Source: Tolypothrix sp. FACHB-123
Lineage (GTDB): Bacteria > Cyanobacteriota > Cyanobacteriia > Cyanobacteriales > Nostocaceae
Length of the DNA stretch: 64,000 nucleotides
Assembly: GCF_014697075.1 (NCBI RefSeq)
Contig: NZ_JACJRE010000023.1
Span: 1-64,000, forward strand
Reading direction: 5' to 3'
A program made the translations under genes and the position numbers. Every line of letters starts with the position of its first letter. Position 1 is the first letter of the stretch. The notes under the pieces were generated by a model. It was given only the letters and a program-made list of their open reading frames with translations. It was not told the origin of the DNA and made no database searches. Below are positions 9,117-19,378 of this stretch, piece by piece.

Positions 9117-9938
9117 ATGGACATTTTAATAATCCTCCCGGCGAGTGCAGTTGTCTTCGCCTTAGGTGCATCTATTGGTAGTTTTATCAATGTTGTGGTG
9201 TATCGGTTACCAGCCGGATTATCGGTACTTTGGCCGCCGTCTCGCTGTCCCCATTGCCTCAACCAACTAAAAGCCTACGATAATGTGCCTGTTTTTGGCT
9301 GGCTATGGTTAAAAGGTCGGTGTCGTTATTGTAAAAGCAAGATTTCTGCCCGCTATCCGGTGGTAGAAGCGTTAACGGGCGTAATATTTTTACTAGTTTT
9401 TCTCTTATTTAAAGTTTCTATTTTAACAATTGGTTATTGGGCGTTTTGTAGCTGGTTATTGGCCTTATCCCTAATCGATTTAGATACTATGACATTACCA
9501 AACCAACTAACGCAGTCGGGTTTGGTATTGGGAATAATATTTCAAATAGTTATTGGATTATTTCCTGAAGGTAGTTCTGTGGGAGCTATTAGACATTTAA
9601 TGATGGGGATTGTCGGCGCTGTGCTGGGCTTATGGTTATTTGATGCGATCGCCCTTTTTGGCTCCATTGCTCTGGGTAAAACCGCAATGGGCGCAGGGGA
9701 CGCCAAACTAGCAGCCATGATGGGGGCTTGGCTGGGTTGGAAGTATTTGCTCGTAGCTGGTTTTATCGCCTGTACAGTCGGAGCCTTAGTGGGAATTGTC
9801 TCAATTACATTATCAAAGCGCAGATTTGGTCAAAAAATACCCTTTGGCCCTTTTCTTGCTTTTGGGGCGGCGATCGCCTTATTTGGCGGTGAAGCGATTT
9901 TATCGGCGTACTTGCGGCTATTTTTTCCAGTAAGTTAA
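9117..9938 (+). CDS. pilD: Prepilin peptidase / N-methyltransferase
   Basis: Inner-membrane aspartic protease that cleaves and N-methylates type IV prepilins, as needed for motility and DNA uptake. At 273 residues it has N-terminal GASIGSFINVVVYRLP, a cytoplasmic zinc-binding loop with two CxxC pairs (CPHCLNQLKAYDNVPVFGW and CRYC), and multiple membrane helices. Both catalytic Asp regions are present: SLIDLDTMTLPN at about 120 and GAGDAKLAAMMGAWLG at about 200. Full length and apparently monocistronic. Confidence 0.95.
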   Translation: MDILIILPASAVVFALGASIGSFINVVVYRLPAGLSVLWPPSRCPHCLNQLKAYDNVPVFGWLWLKGRCRYCKSKISARYPVVEALTGVIFLLVFLLFKVSILTIGYWAFCSWLLALSLIDLDTMTLPNQLTQSGLVLGIIFQIVIGLFPEGSSVGAIRHLMMGIVGAVLGLWLFDAIALFGSIALGKTAMGAGDAKLAAMMGAWLGWKYLLVAGFIACTVGALVGIVSITLSKRRFGQKIPFGPFLAFGAAIALFGGEAILSAYLRLFFPVS

Positions 9939-10699
9939 ATAAAGGAGGCAAAAACAAAGTCGTACATGGACAACTTAAGGGACTTCCAAGTAAAAAAATA
10001 TTCCATTGCTATTGTTGTACGGGCGGGTTTAACCGACATATCTGTTAGGAGCGTGAATATCTCACAAAACCCGCCCCTACAGACGGTTCACGGTTAACAG
10101 TCAACGCTCAACAGTCAACTACTTGAACGGAGTAATTTATTTTTTGGAGTTTTTTAAAATCCCATTTTAAACCCCATTAATCAATCATAAGAAATTTCTA
10201 CCCCCATGACTGTAACTGTCATTACGCCATTAATTCTTCAGATTTTGGTAATATCATCCTGTGACCAGTATTACCCTCTTAACGAGCTAACTGCTCATAA
10301 CCTAGCAATACGAAGTCTTGATTTGGGAGCAAGTGTCCCCTTGGAGGGGTTGGGGAAGAGCGTCCTGTTGGGGGGATTAATATGCAAGACCTTTGCCAAT
10401 ACTTTCACAAAGATAAAACTGACAACACAGTTGTATTGGCATCAGCATTTTCGTTAAGCTGGCAACCAAAGATGCAAAATAAGGTCTGAATAGCTAAGAA
10501 GCGTAATTTGACGATTAGTCATATAGTCAAGAGCCAAACGGGATGAACAAACGTGTCTTTCCCCTAGCGGAGCCACCACACAAAGCATATGCAGTCCACA
10601 GTCCCAAATTACGACTGGGGAATGAGGACTTTTTACCCTGTAATCCCTCTAGCTTCTTGACTCAGTTTTCGACCTCATTACCCAATTAATAAGATAAAA
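9939..10699. other. Intergenic region with repeats, no convincing gene
   Basis: Holds a fragment of the GGGACTTCCAA element (about 9978-10010), the dispersed GC-rich palindrome at 10017-10080 and short GTCAAC repeats. An 83-codon frame at 10206-10457 overlaps a GGAGGGGTTGGGG tract and lacks protein-like composition. The 200 bp before accD presumably contain its promoter and leader, with a possible small stem CCCA...TGGG at about 10603-10619. Confidence 0.6.
10017..10080. repeat. Dispersed palindrome, second copy (GTACGGGCGGGTTT ends)
   Basis: GTACGGGCGGGTTT at the left is mirrored by AAACCCGCCCCTAC at the right. It shares its ends with the copy at 8449-8510, but the core is different. Confidence 0.8.
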
Positions 10700-11650
10700 A
10701 TGGCAAACAACGAAGAATCACGCGGTTTAAAGTCACTATTGGATTGGTTTGCAAATCGCCGGAAACCTGGGACAATCAACCTGGAACGTCAAGAAAGAGA
10801 AATTGCTGATGGGTTATGGCACAAGTGCACTAAGTGTGGTGTACTCACCTATACAAAAGACCTCAAAGCAAATCAGATGGTTTGCGTTGAATGCGGTCAT
10901 CATAATCGGGTAGATAGCGACGAACGCATTCGCCAACTAATCGACGCCAACACTTGGCGACCAATGGACGAGCATTTACGCCCTACCGATCCGCTACAAT
11001 TTCGCGATCGCAAACCTTACAGCGATCGTTTGCGGGAAATGCAAGACAAAATTGGTTTAATCGATGCGGTAAAAACTGGTTTTGGTGAAATTAATGGTTT
11101 ACCCGTAGCTTTAGGAGTAATGGATTTCCGCTTCATGGGTGGAAGCATGGGTTCCGTTGTCGGGGAAAAACTCACCCGCATGATTGAGCAAGCTACCCAG
11201 CGCCGTTACCCGGTAATCATCGTCTGCACCTCTGGGGGAGCGAGAATGCAAGAAGGTATGCTTTCCCTGATGCAAATGGCGAAAATTTCCGCCGCTCTCC
11301 AACGCCATCGCGACGCCAAACTTTTATATATTCCTGTTTTGACTCATCCTACTACCGGGGGTGTAACAGCCAGTTTTGCCATGTTAGGCGACATCATCCT
11401 CGCAGAACCCAAAGCTACCATTGGCTTTGCCGGTAGACGAGTAATTGAGCAAACCATCCGCGAAAAACTACCCGAAGATTTCCAAAGCGCTGAAGATTTG
11501 CTCAAGCACGGTTTCGTTGACGAAATCGTTCCCCGTACTCAGTTAAAGAATACTCTCGCCCAGCTGATTGGTTTACACCAACCCGTACCCACCGCCCCAC
11601 ACATGGTTTTATGGGAAAGCATGAGCTTGAGTTCTAGCGCTGCTGAGTAG
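10700..11650 (+). CDS. accD: Acetyl-CoA carboxylase carboxyltransferase beta subunit
   Basis: Transfers the carboxyl group from carboxybiotin to acetyl-CoA, forming malonyl-CoA for fatty-acid synthesis; it works with AccA. At 316 residues it has the N-terminal zinc ribbon (CTKCG ... CVECGHH, residues 36-58), followed by the crotonase-fold carboxyltransferase domain with [34 protein letters not shown] and [12 protein letters not shown]. Start ATG after AATAAGATAAAA. Full length, monocistronic. Confidence 0.97.
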   Translation: MANNEESRGLKSLLDWFANRRKPGTINLERQEREIADGLWHKCTKCGVLTYTKDLKANQMVCVECGHHNRVDSDERIRQLIDANTWRPMDEHLRPTDPLQFRDRKPYSDRLREMQDKIGLIDAVKTGFGEINGLPVALGVMDFRFMGGSMGSVVGEKLTRMIEQATQRRYPVIIVCTSGGARMQEGMLSLMQMAKISAALQRHRDAKLLYIPVLTHPTTGGVTASFAMLGDIILAEPKATIGFAGRRVIEQTIREKLPEDFQSAEDLLKHGFVDEIVPRTQLKNTLAQLIGLHQPVPTAPHMVLWESMSLSSSAAE

Positions 11651-11681
11651 AGTTTAGGGGCTAGAGGGGGCAGGGGGACAA

Positions 11682-11765
11682 GGAATTTTAGATTTTAGAT
11701 TTTAGATTTTAGATTTTAGATTCAAAGCCAATCCAAAATCGCAAATCCAAAATCCAAAATTGAAT
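11682..11765. repeat. TTTTAGA tandem tract plus AATCCAAAATCGC block
   Basis: Six-fold ATTTTAG heptamer repeats are followed by AATCCAAAATCGCAAATCCAAAATCCAAAATTGAATTG. The same composite block recurs at about 16164-16235 and 60795-60870, in each case beside ggggacaagg / GCCCCATGCCC tracts. It is a dispersed intergenic repeat. Confidence 0.75.
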
Positions 11766-11796
11766 TGCCCCATGCCCCATGCCCCATGCCCAATGC

Positions 11797-13209
11797 CTAT
11801 TCTTTAACAAATATCAGGGGTAAAATTGCTGCTAGGCGGCACAAGCTAGATAGGGCGAATAAGCCAAGTAAAGCGCCTTGTCCGGCAAATTGGGCGATGA
11901 AGCCGCCAATAGTTGTACCTAAAGCACCACTAAAACCAGCGACAGCAGAAGCGATCGCAAAATAGATAGACTGATTTTTGAGTGGTGCGATCGCTAATTG
12001 CAAATTGTTATTGCATAGATCAATCGCTGCTAAGGTTCCGCCTGTGAAAATGTGTAATAGCGGTAACCACAGCCATATATTCCAGCTATCCGCACTCACA
12101 CCCAGCCACAATAACGGTGTCAGTGCTACAAAAATTCCCACCAACATTAAAATCCGTCGATTTCCGATTTTATCGGCTAATTTACCCCACAGCACAATCA
12201 GCAGCATACTAGCTCCCGCCTGGAGGCTACCATAAAGTGTCACGCAACTCACATCTAGATGCAGCTGATCTAGCATGTAGAAGTTGAAAAAAGGCGCGCT
12301 GATATTAAAAGCCAGCATCCATAAGCCAAAATATAGCAAGAACCGTAAAAAGTTCCAGTTATTCCAAATACTTGCAAACTCATTGGGTGGGCTAGTTATT
12401 TGGGTGACAGTAATAGTTTTTTCATTTGTAGTCACCGCAGATTCACTATTTTGCTGGTACTTTACAAGACTACTGTTTTGTAATGCGGGATTCATGTCAA
12501 TTTGAAAGTACTGACAGCAGATACTAATTATCCCGCAAGCGATCGCAGCAAATAAAATTATCCCGTAACCTTGTAAAGTCCCACCATACCAATGGGATAC
12601 CGCTAGCCCTGCTAAAGGTACGCACAGCAAATTCGTCAAGCTAGCTGCACTATTACGCAAACCAAAATACCTACCTCGCAACCTTCGCGGAACAATCGTT
12701 GCTAGCCAACTCAGCCAGGATGCACTTCCTAAACCTCCTAACAAGCCGCTGAATAGTACAACCAACAGAGTTAATACTATTAATTGTTCGGAACTTATGC
12801 CAATCCAGGTTGAAGTAATAATACTAAAGCCGAGAATCAGCCAAAGTAACCGCGCAATTCCATGAGTTTTCAGCGAATATTGGAAACGGCTGCTGCTGCG
12901 TTCCGACAACAAAGCACCTAATGGCTGAACCAAATTCACCAACATCGGAATAGATGACAGCATCCCAAACACCACGGGACTAGCACCCAACTCTAATAGA
13001 AAATTGCTGAGTAAAATACCACCAGTAGCCACACCAAAAACGGCGGCGAAAACAGCATCTAGAGTTGAAGCCCGCAAGCTGGTGCGAATAGCATCCTTAT
13101 AATCTTGTGGATTGGGCTTTGTAGTTGTAATAAATGCTGATTGTGGCGCGGAAATCTGGGTAATTTCCAGAGTTACAGGCGCAACTGTTTCAATCGGAAC
13201 AGAAGTCAT
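11797..13209 (-). CDS. Major facilitator superfamily transporter (470 aa)
   Basis: Membrane carrier with about 12 hydrophobic helices. The first half carries a conserved loop LASWLATIVPRRLRGRYFGLRN. The second half, after a hydrophilic stretch at about 255-285, carries WGKLADKIGNRRIL, the MFS motif-A equivalent. The N-terminal 45 residues are hydrophilic. The substrate cannot be read from sequence. It is oriented convergently to accD and divergently from the next gene. Confidence 0.85.
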   Translation of the reverse strand: MTSVPIETVAPVTLEITQISAPQSAFITTTKPNPQDYKDAIRTSLRASTLDAVFAAVFGVATGGILLSNFLLELGASPVVFGMLSSIPMLVNLVQPLGALLSERSSSRFQYSLKTHGIARLLWLILGFSIITSTWIGISSEQLIVLTLLVVLFSGLLGGLGSASWLSWLATIVPRRLRGRYFGLRNSAASLTNLLCVPLAGLAVSHWYGGTLQGYGIILFAAIACGIISICCQYFQIDMNPALQNSSLVKYQQNSESAVTTNEKTITVTQITSPPNEFASIWNNWNFLRFLLYFGLWMLAFNISAPFFNFYMLDQLHLDVSCVTLYGSLQAGASMLLIVLWGKLADKIGNRRILMLVGIFVALTPLLWLGVSADSWNIWLWLPLLHIFTGGTLAAIDLCNNNLQLAIAPLKNQSIYFAIASAVAGFSGALGTTIGGFIAQFAGQGALLGLFALSSLCRLAAILPLIFVKE

Positions 13210-13401
13210 AAATTAAATTTGTACGGATAATGAACCGTAAAAGTGTCTCGTTGCCGATAATTTCTCGCCATTGTAGCTTGGGTAACAGGGGCTAGGGGCT
13301 AGGGACTAGGGAATAGAGATTGCAACAAAAATTCAGATGCGGAAATATCGGGTTTTGACGACAAACGATATAAGTAGAGACAGAGTGACTGTGATAATTA
13401 C

Positions 13402-14652
13402 GTGATTAGCAGCAGATTGTACAAGTTTTTGGGATTGGCAATGGCGATCGCGATCGCTATTATTGGTTGCCACAGTCTATCACTTACCAAAGCATCTACA
13501 GCGGTGACTGTCAAACTTAGCGGTTGGGGGGGTAATCAAGTTGAGCAAAAACTCCTCAAGCAGGTAATTCAAGACTTTGAAGCACAGCACCCCCACATCA
13601 AAGTTAAGTATGAGGTAATTTCCGAGCAATACATGGATGTCATTAAAACTCGCTTAATCGGAGAAGCTGCACCGGATGTATTTTATCTAGATGCGCTGGA
13701 AGCTCCTTTTTTGATGAGTCAAAATGTCCTCGAACCGCTAGATGGTTATATTACCCCCGAATTTGATTTAGCAGATTTTGAACCTAATCTACTTAATAGC
13801 TTCAAATACCAAAACCAAATTTACGGCTTCCCCAAAGATTATTCCACCCTGTCGTTGTTTTACAACAAAAAAGCCTTCGCTAATGTCGGCTTAAATACTC
13901 CGCCTACGACTTGGGAAGAATTACGCAGCTACTCTGGGCAATTAACAGGTAAGTTAAACAAATACGGCTTTGGTGAAATTCCTGAATTAGCGCGTCAAGT
14001 TTATAAAATTAAAGCCTTTGGCGGGCAAATTATTAGTCAAAATGATAACGCAACCTTTGCCAGGGAACCTGGGTTACAGGGTTTGCAATTAGTGATCGAT
14101 CAGTATCAAAAAGACCGTACCTCTGCCCAAAAATCTGATGTGGGGACAAACTCAGGTAGCGAAATGTTTGGACAGGGTAAAGTTGCAATGGTAATTGAGG
14201 GTAATTGGGCGCTGACTTATCTTCAGGACACCTTCCCTAATTTGGAGTTTGCTACCGCAGAAGTACCGACTATTAATGATAAAAAAAATACGATGGTGTT
14301 TACCGTTGCCTATGTAATGAATAAACAAGCCAAACATAAAGCTGAGGCTTGGGAATTAATTTCTTATCTCACAGGTAAAGCAGGAATGGCAAAGTGGACG
14401 GGAACGGGGTTTGCGCTACCGACAAGAAAATCTGTAGCTGAGAAATTAGGTTATGACAGAGATCCTTTGCGATCGCCTTTTGTGAGTGGTGTGTCCTACG
14501 CTACGCCTTGGCAAGCAGGTAAATATCCAGCCGCTATTGTGAATAATTTTGATAACCAATTTATTAGCGCTTTGTTAGGAGAGCAGCCGTTAAAGCAAGC
14601 AATGGTGCGGGCAGAAAATGCAGCGAATAAGGAGATTAAAGCGATGGAATAA
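13402..14652 (+). CDS. ABC transporter extracellular sugar-type solute-binding protein (416 aa)
   Basis: Family-1 extracellular solute-binding protein that captures a substrate, probably a sugar or related compound, for an ABC importer. An N-terminal hydrophobic segment ends in IAIIGC, a lipobox. The body has the family pattern: VTVKLSGWGGNQVEQKLL, APDVFYLDALEAPFL, YGFPKDYSTLSLFYNKKAFANVGL and GKVAMVIEGNWAL. Start is GTG. No permease or ATPase genes are adjacent, so it is an orphan binding protein; a second one lies at 21.2 kb. Confidence 0.88.
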   Translation: MISSRLYKFLGLAMAIAIAIIGCHSLSLTKASTAVTVKLSGWGGNQVEQKLLKQVIQDFEAQHPHIKVKYEVISEQYMDVIKTRLIGEAAPDVFYLDALEAPFLMSQNVLEPLDGYITPEFDLADFEPNLLNSFKYQNQIYGFPKDYSTLSLFYNKKAFANVGLNTPPTTWEELRSYSGQLTGKLNKYGFGEIPELARQVYKIKAFGGQIISQNDNATFAREPGLQGLQLVIDQYQKDRTSAQKSDVGTNSGSEMFGQGKVAMVIEGNWALTYLQDTFPNLEFATAEVPTINDKKNTMVFTVAYVMNKQAKHKAEAWELISYLTGKAGMAKWTGTGFALPTRKSVAEKLGYDRDPLRSPFVSGVSYATPWQAGKYPAAIVNNFDNQFISALLGEQPLKQAMVRAENAANKEIKAME

Positions 14653-14656
14653 GTAT

Positions 14657-14742
14657 TCTCTCTGCGCTCTCTGTGCCTCTGCGGTTCAAAAATAATTTAT
14701 TTAACCACAGAGACGCAGAGAACACAGAGAAAGAGAGGAAAA
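14657..14742. repeat. Inverted repeat CTCTGCGCTCTCTGTGCCTCTGCGG / CCACAGAGACGCAGAG
   Basis: Imperfect palindrome of about 85 bp between convergent genes: CTCTCTGCGCTCTCTGTG on the left and CAGAGAACACAGAGAAAGAGAG on the right. This is a widespread type of Nostocales intergenic repeat, and it may also act as a bidirectional terminator here. Confidence 0.65.
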
Positions 14743-14791
14743 AGGGACTGTTTCACCAAAATTTTGACTCACCTTGAACTAGCTATTCCAT

Positions 14792-16051
14792 TTATCTTTT
14801 CGCCAATTCTGGAGTCCGCCCTTTTAACCCAATCATTAACTTGAGAGTATAAACTTTGAGCAATGGTACTCGTCGCATAATCCATAAACCTAGACGACGC
14901 ACCAATAATAAAGGTAAGAAATTGTTAGAAAACATCCGATCTAACAAATCGGTGAAACCTAATATTGTCAAATTTTCTCGCTGACGCCAGTTTTCATAGC
15001 GTTTGAGAATTTTGATGTTACCAATATCTTCGCCTTTGGCGTTGGCTGTCTGTATTACCTGTGCTAAAGCTGCTGCATCGCGAATTCCTAGATTTAACCC
15101 TTGTCCGCCAACGGGATGACAATTATGGGCTGCATCGCCTATTAATGCTAACCGGGGTAAGACATAGCGATCGCTTTGCATGAGTTGCACTTGAAATATA
15201 AAGCGATCGCCTAATAATTCCAATTTACCCATCTGATTACCAAAGCGGCGGCTGAGTTCGCTTAAAAATTGCTCGTCATCTAAACCACATAGGGCTTTAG
15301 CTTCTTCATGGGGTGCTGTCCACACGATGCGGCAACGGTTCCCCGGTAAAGGTAAGATTGCAAACGGGCCGCTAGTCCAAAATTTTTCGTAGGCGGTGTT
15401 ATTGTGGGGTTTTTCTGGTTTGACGAAGGCGACAATACAAGATTGCCAATATTTCCACCCGTGGGTTTTAATTCCCGCAGCTTGGCGAATTGGCGATCGC
15501 GAACCATCGGCGGCGACTAATAATTTACTCCGTATTGTTCTTGTATGTTCTGCAACTTTAATATCAAGGGTTGCTATGTCTTTTTGGTACTCGTTTTTCA
15601 GTACCTCTGCGGGACATAAATAAGTTACATTAGTACAATTGCGGACAAAGTCTTGTAGCGGCTCTAACAGTGCTTGATGTTCGGCTACATAGCCTAACTC
15701 TGGCGTACCTAAATCTGCGGTGTTAAATTCCACCACCTCAGGAAAATCGGCATCAGATAGGCGTACATGCTCATATTTGGCGATTTGCGGTAATATTTTA
15801 TCCCAAATGCCAATTCCTTGGTAAATTAGCGCCGAAAGCATGTGAATGGCGTAGGCTTGCCCTTTAGCTACGGCTGCTGATGCTACTTTCGCTTCCACCA
15901 GCAAGATACTCAAGCCGGAATCTTTCAAAGCTGCGGCGAGGGTTAATCCTGCGATTCCGCCGCCGACAATGACTAAATCGTAATCGTATCCCCGCTTTTC
16001 TGTGGCTGTTGGGGAAGAGTTAAGGGTTTGCAAAGGCTGTGTTAAGGGCAT
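14792..16051 (-). CDS. FAD-dependent hydroxylase, UbiH/COQ6 family (419 aa)
   Basis: Flavoprotein monooxygenase. The N-terminal dinucleotide-binding motif is DLVIVGGGIAGLTLAAALKD (about 25-45). KLLVAADGSRSPIR is the central DG motif (about 180). The C-terminal LALIGDAAHNCHPVGGQGLN (about 310) is the second FAD motif of the UbiH/VisC family. In cyanobacteria such proteins are thought to act on quinone or related aromatic rings; the substrate here is not known. Length is normal. Confidence 0.88.
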   Translation of the reverse strand: MPLTQPLQTLNSSPTATEKRGYDYDLVIVGGGIAGLTLAAALKDSGLSILLVEAKVASAAVAKGQAYAIHMLSALIYQGIGIWDKILPQIAKYEHVRLSDADFPEVVEFNTADLGTPELGYVAEHQALLEPLQDFVRNCTNVTYLCPAEVLKNEYQKDIATLDIKVAEHTRTIRSKLLVAADGSRSPIRQAAGIKTHGWKYWQSCIVAFVKPEKPHNNTAYEKFWTSGPFAILPLPGNRCRIVWTAPHEEAKALCGLDDEQFLSELSRRFGNQMGKLELLGDRFIFQVQLMQSDRYVLPRLALIGDAAHNCHPVGGQGLNLGIRDAAALAQVIQTANAKGEDIGNIKILKRYENWRQRENLTILGFTDLLDRMFSNNFLPLLLVRRLGLWIMRRVPLLKVYTLKLMIGLKGRTPELAKR

Positions 16052-16243
16052 TGTTACGAGAAATTACAGCATCTTACATATTATTTTGACGCGATCGCCC
16101 TGTTTAGAGCAAGTCAAAGAAGAGGAAAAGGGGCAGGGGGACAAGGAGGACAAGGGGGACAAGGAATTTTAGATTTTAGATTTTAGATTCAAAGCCAATC
16201 CAAAATCGCAAATCCAAAATCCAAAATTGAATTGCCCCATGCC

Positions 16244-18973
16244 CTAAAACATCAAGTTAAAAAAGAAGGCGGTAAAACCTAACATTAGTAATAAATGTGG
16301 CAGGTTTTGGAAGAGCGATCGCTTCGTAATGCGTAGCAGTGGATAGGGACTAAACACCATCACCGAAATTAGAGTAACACCTTGGAGAAATTGGGCTACA
16401 TCTAAACTCCAACTGAGTTTAGGTAAGCCTGCGCCACTGTAACCCAAGGTTTTTGCTAAAACTGGCAGAATTTGCCCTGCTTCGGTGATAGCAGCCGGAA
16501 TGTAATGAGCGAGATTGACTGCTAGAGTTAAAGGCAGGTAGGCATAAATCACGGTGAGATAGTCTGGTTGTTCTTGATCGAAAAAGCGCGCGATCGCATG
16601 AGTGGAATAAGTCAGAACGGCGGGTATGCTCAGAAGCACTAGCACAATCGGCAGGCTAATGAGTAAATGCTCGGAATCAAGGGAAATATCCCCAAATCCC
16701 AACCAGCCGAGAATTTTCTGCCCGTTATGCATGAATACGCCGCCCAACAGTAGCAATAAAAGGGCGACTTCTGCCCAAAATCCCTTGTGGTTATCGAGTA
16801 AATCTGAAGCTGGGAATCGCAAATTCAATTGTGCAGAGCGATTGGGACAGCCTTTAAGACAAGTCATACATAGCATACAGTCGCGGTTGTCTTGCAATTG
16901 CGCTGGATGTAAATAAAGCGGACAACCTCCCGTTTGCTGTCCTTCGCTTGGTAAGGCTTCGGCAAAGGTGATGGGGGTTGGTTGAGTGCCCTTATAACAG
17001 CCAAAGGTGCTGCACTGACTACCACACACCTGTTGCGCCGAACGCAATTCAATTACCGATAGTTTGGCAAATAAACCATTCATCCCACCGATGGGGCAAA
17101 GATACCGACACCATAATCGCCGTTCGTAGATGAGGCTGAAAATGACGGCTCCGGCTGCAATTGTCAACAGCAACCAAGCAGACAGGTAAGCATGGTGCGG
17201 TAAGTCCCAGAGTTTCTCCCAGAGGTAAATAGCCACAAAACCGGTGAAGACAATCCAACCGCCCCAACGGTTTAACCATTTGCTATTCCAAGTGAGTTGC
17301 TGACGGGGAAATAGCCACATAGAAATGCGCCTAATTACGGCTCCCGTAATCATAAATGGACAAACGGCACACCAGAGCCTACCCACAAAGGCAAAGAGAA
17401 ATAGATAACCAGGCCACCACCAAGCCCAAAATAAATTCAGGGTAATACTGCTATCCCGATTTTGCGGGCCAATAAAACCGAGAATTACTACAGGAACAAA
17501 AATTGCCATCATCATTACCCAAATACTTCTGGGATACCAGCGACTCAACAAAATTTGTCGCAACCAGGGTACATGAGTTAACAGATCTAAGCGGAAGGCG
17601 TTCTTTGTTGATTCAACTGACCATAATGCTTGTTCTGGTATCACAGAATACCCTGATGGTGTCATCATCGTAGCTCGGTGTAAAATCTCCGCCAGTTCTG
17701 TCACGTTTCCGGGGTAGTCATAACTAATTAAGCGCCGGAGATCGGATTGATCTAGTTGTAACAAGGGGCGATTTTGTTCGCAGCAAAATTGCTTTAAAAA
17801 GTACCGAGCAAAATCGGAAATATCGGCTTTGCGTTGAGTTAAGGTAAACAGTTTGATGGTAAGCGCCTTAATATCCGGTAAATCCAGTTTGTTAGGTGAT
17901 GCGAGGATGAGGCGCACGCTAGATGCAATTTTTGGTGCAGTTTGTTTAATCGGATTAATTTTGCCAACAATGCCTTGGTTTGGCAGAATTAATCCAGTTT
18001 TGATGTAATGAACTAAACGATCGCGATCGCCTGGACTCAACACATGTACATTATCTAGTAGCAGGGTTCCTCGCTCTAACAGTTCTAAAATCCCTCGTTG
18101 CTGTCCTACTCTACCAAACAACACATCCGTATCCAGCCGCCCATCTTCTGCACGCTGTAGCGCCCCACAGTCAATTTCTCCAAAGGTTTGGGAGGCTAAG
18201 CTAGAGCCAGCATGAATTAAACCTGCGACAAATGTTTTCCCCGTACCTGCTTGTCCTTGTAACACCACAGGCTGAAGATTAGCTGCGGCTTGATTGATTT
18301 GTTCTGTGAGTTTTTGTGCGCCTTTACTACTACCAATAATGCTTGTATTTGTTGGTAATGGCTGGATATAAGCCTGTAAAGCTTGAATCCGTTCTTGTTC
18401 CCAAGCAATCCGACTAGTATATTCATACAAATCTTGTGATAGCTGGGAATGAATCAAATGTTCAATTTCGGGGAATTCTGCAATCAGCTTTTGAAATGCA
18501 GCCTTTGGTAAAAATAATATTTGGCATTTTGTCAAAGCGATCGCATTAGTTTGATATGTGCCTTCTGCGCCATTAGCAATCAAAATATAGCCAAATAAAT
18601 CGCCTGCATTTCGATAGCGAATTAAAAATTGACCAATTAGCGATCGCCGAAAAATCTCAACCTTTCCCGACTGCAAAAGATATAGCCCTATAGGGGTGTG
18701 TCCCTCTTGGTAGATTAAGGTTTCCGGTTCTACGTTAAAGCAATGAAACGATTGCGCGATCGCTGCTTGTGCCTCTGTGGGTAATTTCCCCCAAAGTTCA
18801 TGCAGACTGAGCCAATTGAGGCAATCTTTCACATCATTAACTATATTTGTCATCAACGGCAATGGTTGTTCTAAAATTGCCGTCACAGGTTGATTTTGCC
18901 TGTTTTCTTGGACATCATATTCCAAATTCAGGCTTTGTACAAACGAGGAATGATTATATTTATTTAAGTACAA
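16244..18973 (-). CDS. Fusion: cNMP-binding domain + sigma-54-activator-like AAA + NapH/CcoG-like polyferredoxin membrane protein (909 aa)
   Basis: Three modules in one chain. Residues about 55-170 are a cyclic-nucleotide-binding (CRP-like) fold, EPETLIYQEGHTPIGLYLLQSG. Residues about 210-440 are a bacterial-enhancer-binding AAA domain with Walker A GQAGTGKTF, and LLERGTLLLDNVHVL as Walker B; the GAFTGA loop is absent. Residues about 480-909 are a multi-helix membrane part with WCAVCPF, WCRYLCPIGGMNG, a CGSQCSTFGC cluster and a CMLCMTCLKGCPN ferredoxin motif, typical of NapH/CcoG/NosR-like electron-transfer proteins. There is no HTH. Inference: a membrane redox protein gated by ligand and ATPase input rather than a transcription factor, since cyanobacteria lack sigma-54. 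Confidence 0.85.
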   Translation of the reverse strand: MYLNKYNHSSFVQSLNLEYDVQENRQNQPVTAILEQPLPLMTNIVNDVKDCLNWLSLHELWGKLPTEAQAAIAQSFHCFNVEPETLIYQEGHTPIGLYLLQSGKVEIFRRSLIGQFLIRYRNAGDLFGYILIANGAEGTYQTNAIALTKCQILFLPKAAFQKLIAEFPEIEHLIHSQLSQDLYEYTSRIAWEQERIQALQAYIQPLPTNTSIIGSSKGAQKLTEQINQAAANLQPVVLQGQAGTGKTFVAGLIHAGSSLASQTFGEIDCGALQRAEDGRLDTDVLFGRVGQQRGILELLERGTLLLDNVHVLSPGDRDRLVHYIKTGLILPNQGIVGKINPIKQTAPKIASSVRLILASPNKLDLPDIKALTIKLFTLTQRKADISDFARYFLKQFCCEQNRPLLQLDQSDLRRLISYDYPGNVTELAEILHRATMMTPSGYSVIPEQALWSVESTKNAFRLDLLTHVPWLRQILLSRWYPRSIWVMMMAIFVPVVILGFIGPQNRDSSITLNLFWAWWWPGYLFLFAFVGRLWCAVCPFMITGAVIRRISMWLFPRQQLTWNSKWLNRWGGWIVFTGFVAIYLWEKLWDLPHHAYLSAWLLLTIAAGAVIFSLIYERRLWCRYLCPIGGMNGLFAKLSVIELRSAQQVCGSQCSTFGCYKGTQPTPITFAEALPSEGQQTGGCPLYLHPAQLQDNRDCMLCMTCLKGCPNRSAQLNLRFPASDLLDNHKGFWAEVALLLLLLGGVFMHNGQKILGWLGFGDISLDSEHLLISLPIVLVLLSIPAVLTYSTHAIARFFDQEQPDYLTVIYAYLPLTLAVNLAHYIPAAITEAGQILPVLAKTLGYSGAGLPKLSWSLDVAQFLQGVTLISVMVFSPYPLLRITKRSLFQNLPHLLLMLGFTAFFFNLMF

Positions 18974-19265
18974 TTTCGTAACTCCAAATATTAAATTAAA
19001 TTTTTAATTTAATTTGCCAGTATTTATTTTTAGAAAAATTGAATCAGGTTTGACTAATTAATACATCAAGTATGTTCATTTTAAAACTCTGTTATAGACC
19101 AGGATGATTTAATTTGTCAAAATATACATATATTTGTAAATCCTGCTTTTTTGTTACCTTTTTTCATTTATTTGTCTGCAACAGAGATACGATCGCAATT
19201 TTATCTGCCGATAAAACTTAACTACCAAGATGCATAATAACAATTTACTAAAATATTAATCCACA

Positions 19266-19378
19266 TATAGCGATCCTATTTTAGTTGTGAAGAATATCGG
19301 TTTTGGCTGTTGACTGTTGACTGTTAACAGTCAACAACCCTACATGTAATATTCCACAAATCATTTAGGATTGCTATA
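19266..19378. repeat. MITE-like element A (TATAGC-ATCCTA ends)
   Basis: Ends TATAGCGATCCTA and TAGGATTGCTATA are inverted repeats. The interior carries TATCGGTTTTGG, then GTTGACTGTT repeats, ACAACCCTAC and CCACAAATCATT. The same element lies in opposite orientation at 40995-41114. No coding capacity. Confidence 0.8.

Noticed and set aside
10206-10457. 83-codon frame upstream of accD
   Set aside because: It overlaps a G-rich dispersed repeat, has no ribosome site, and its composition is not protein-like.
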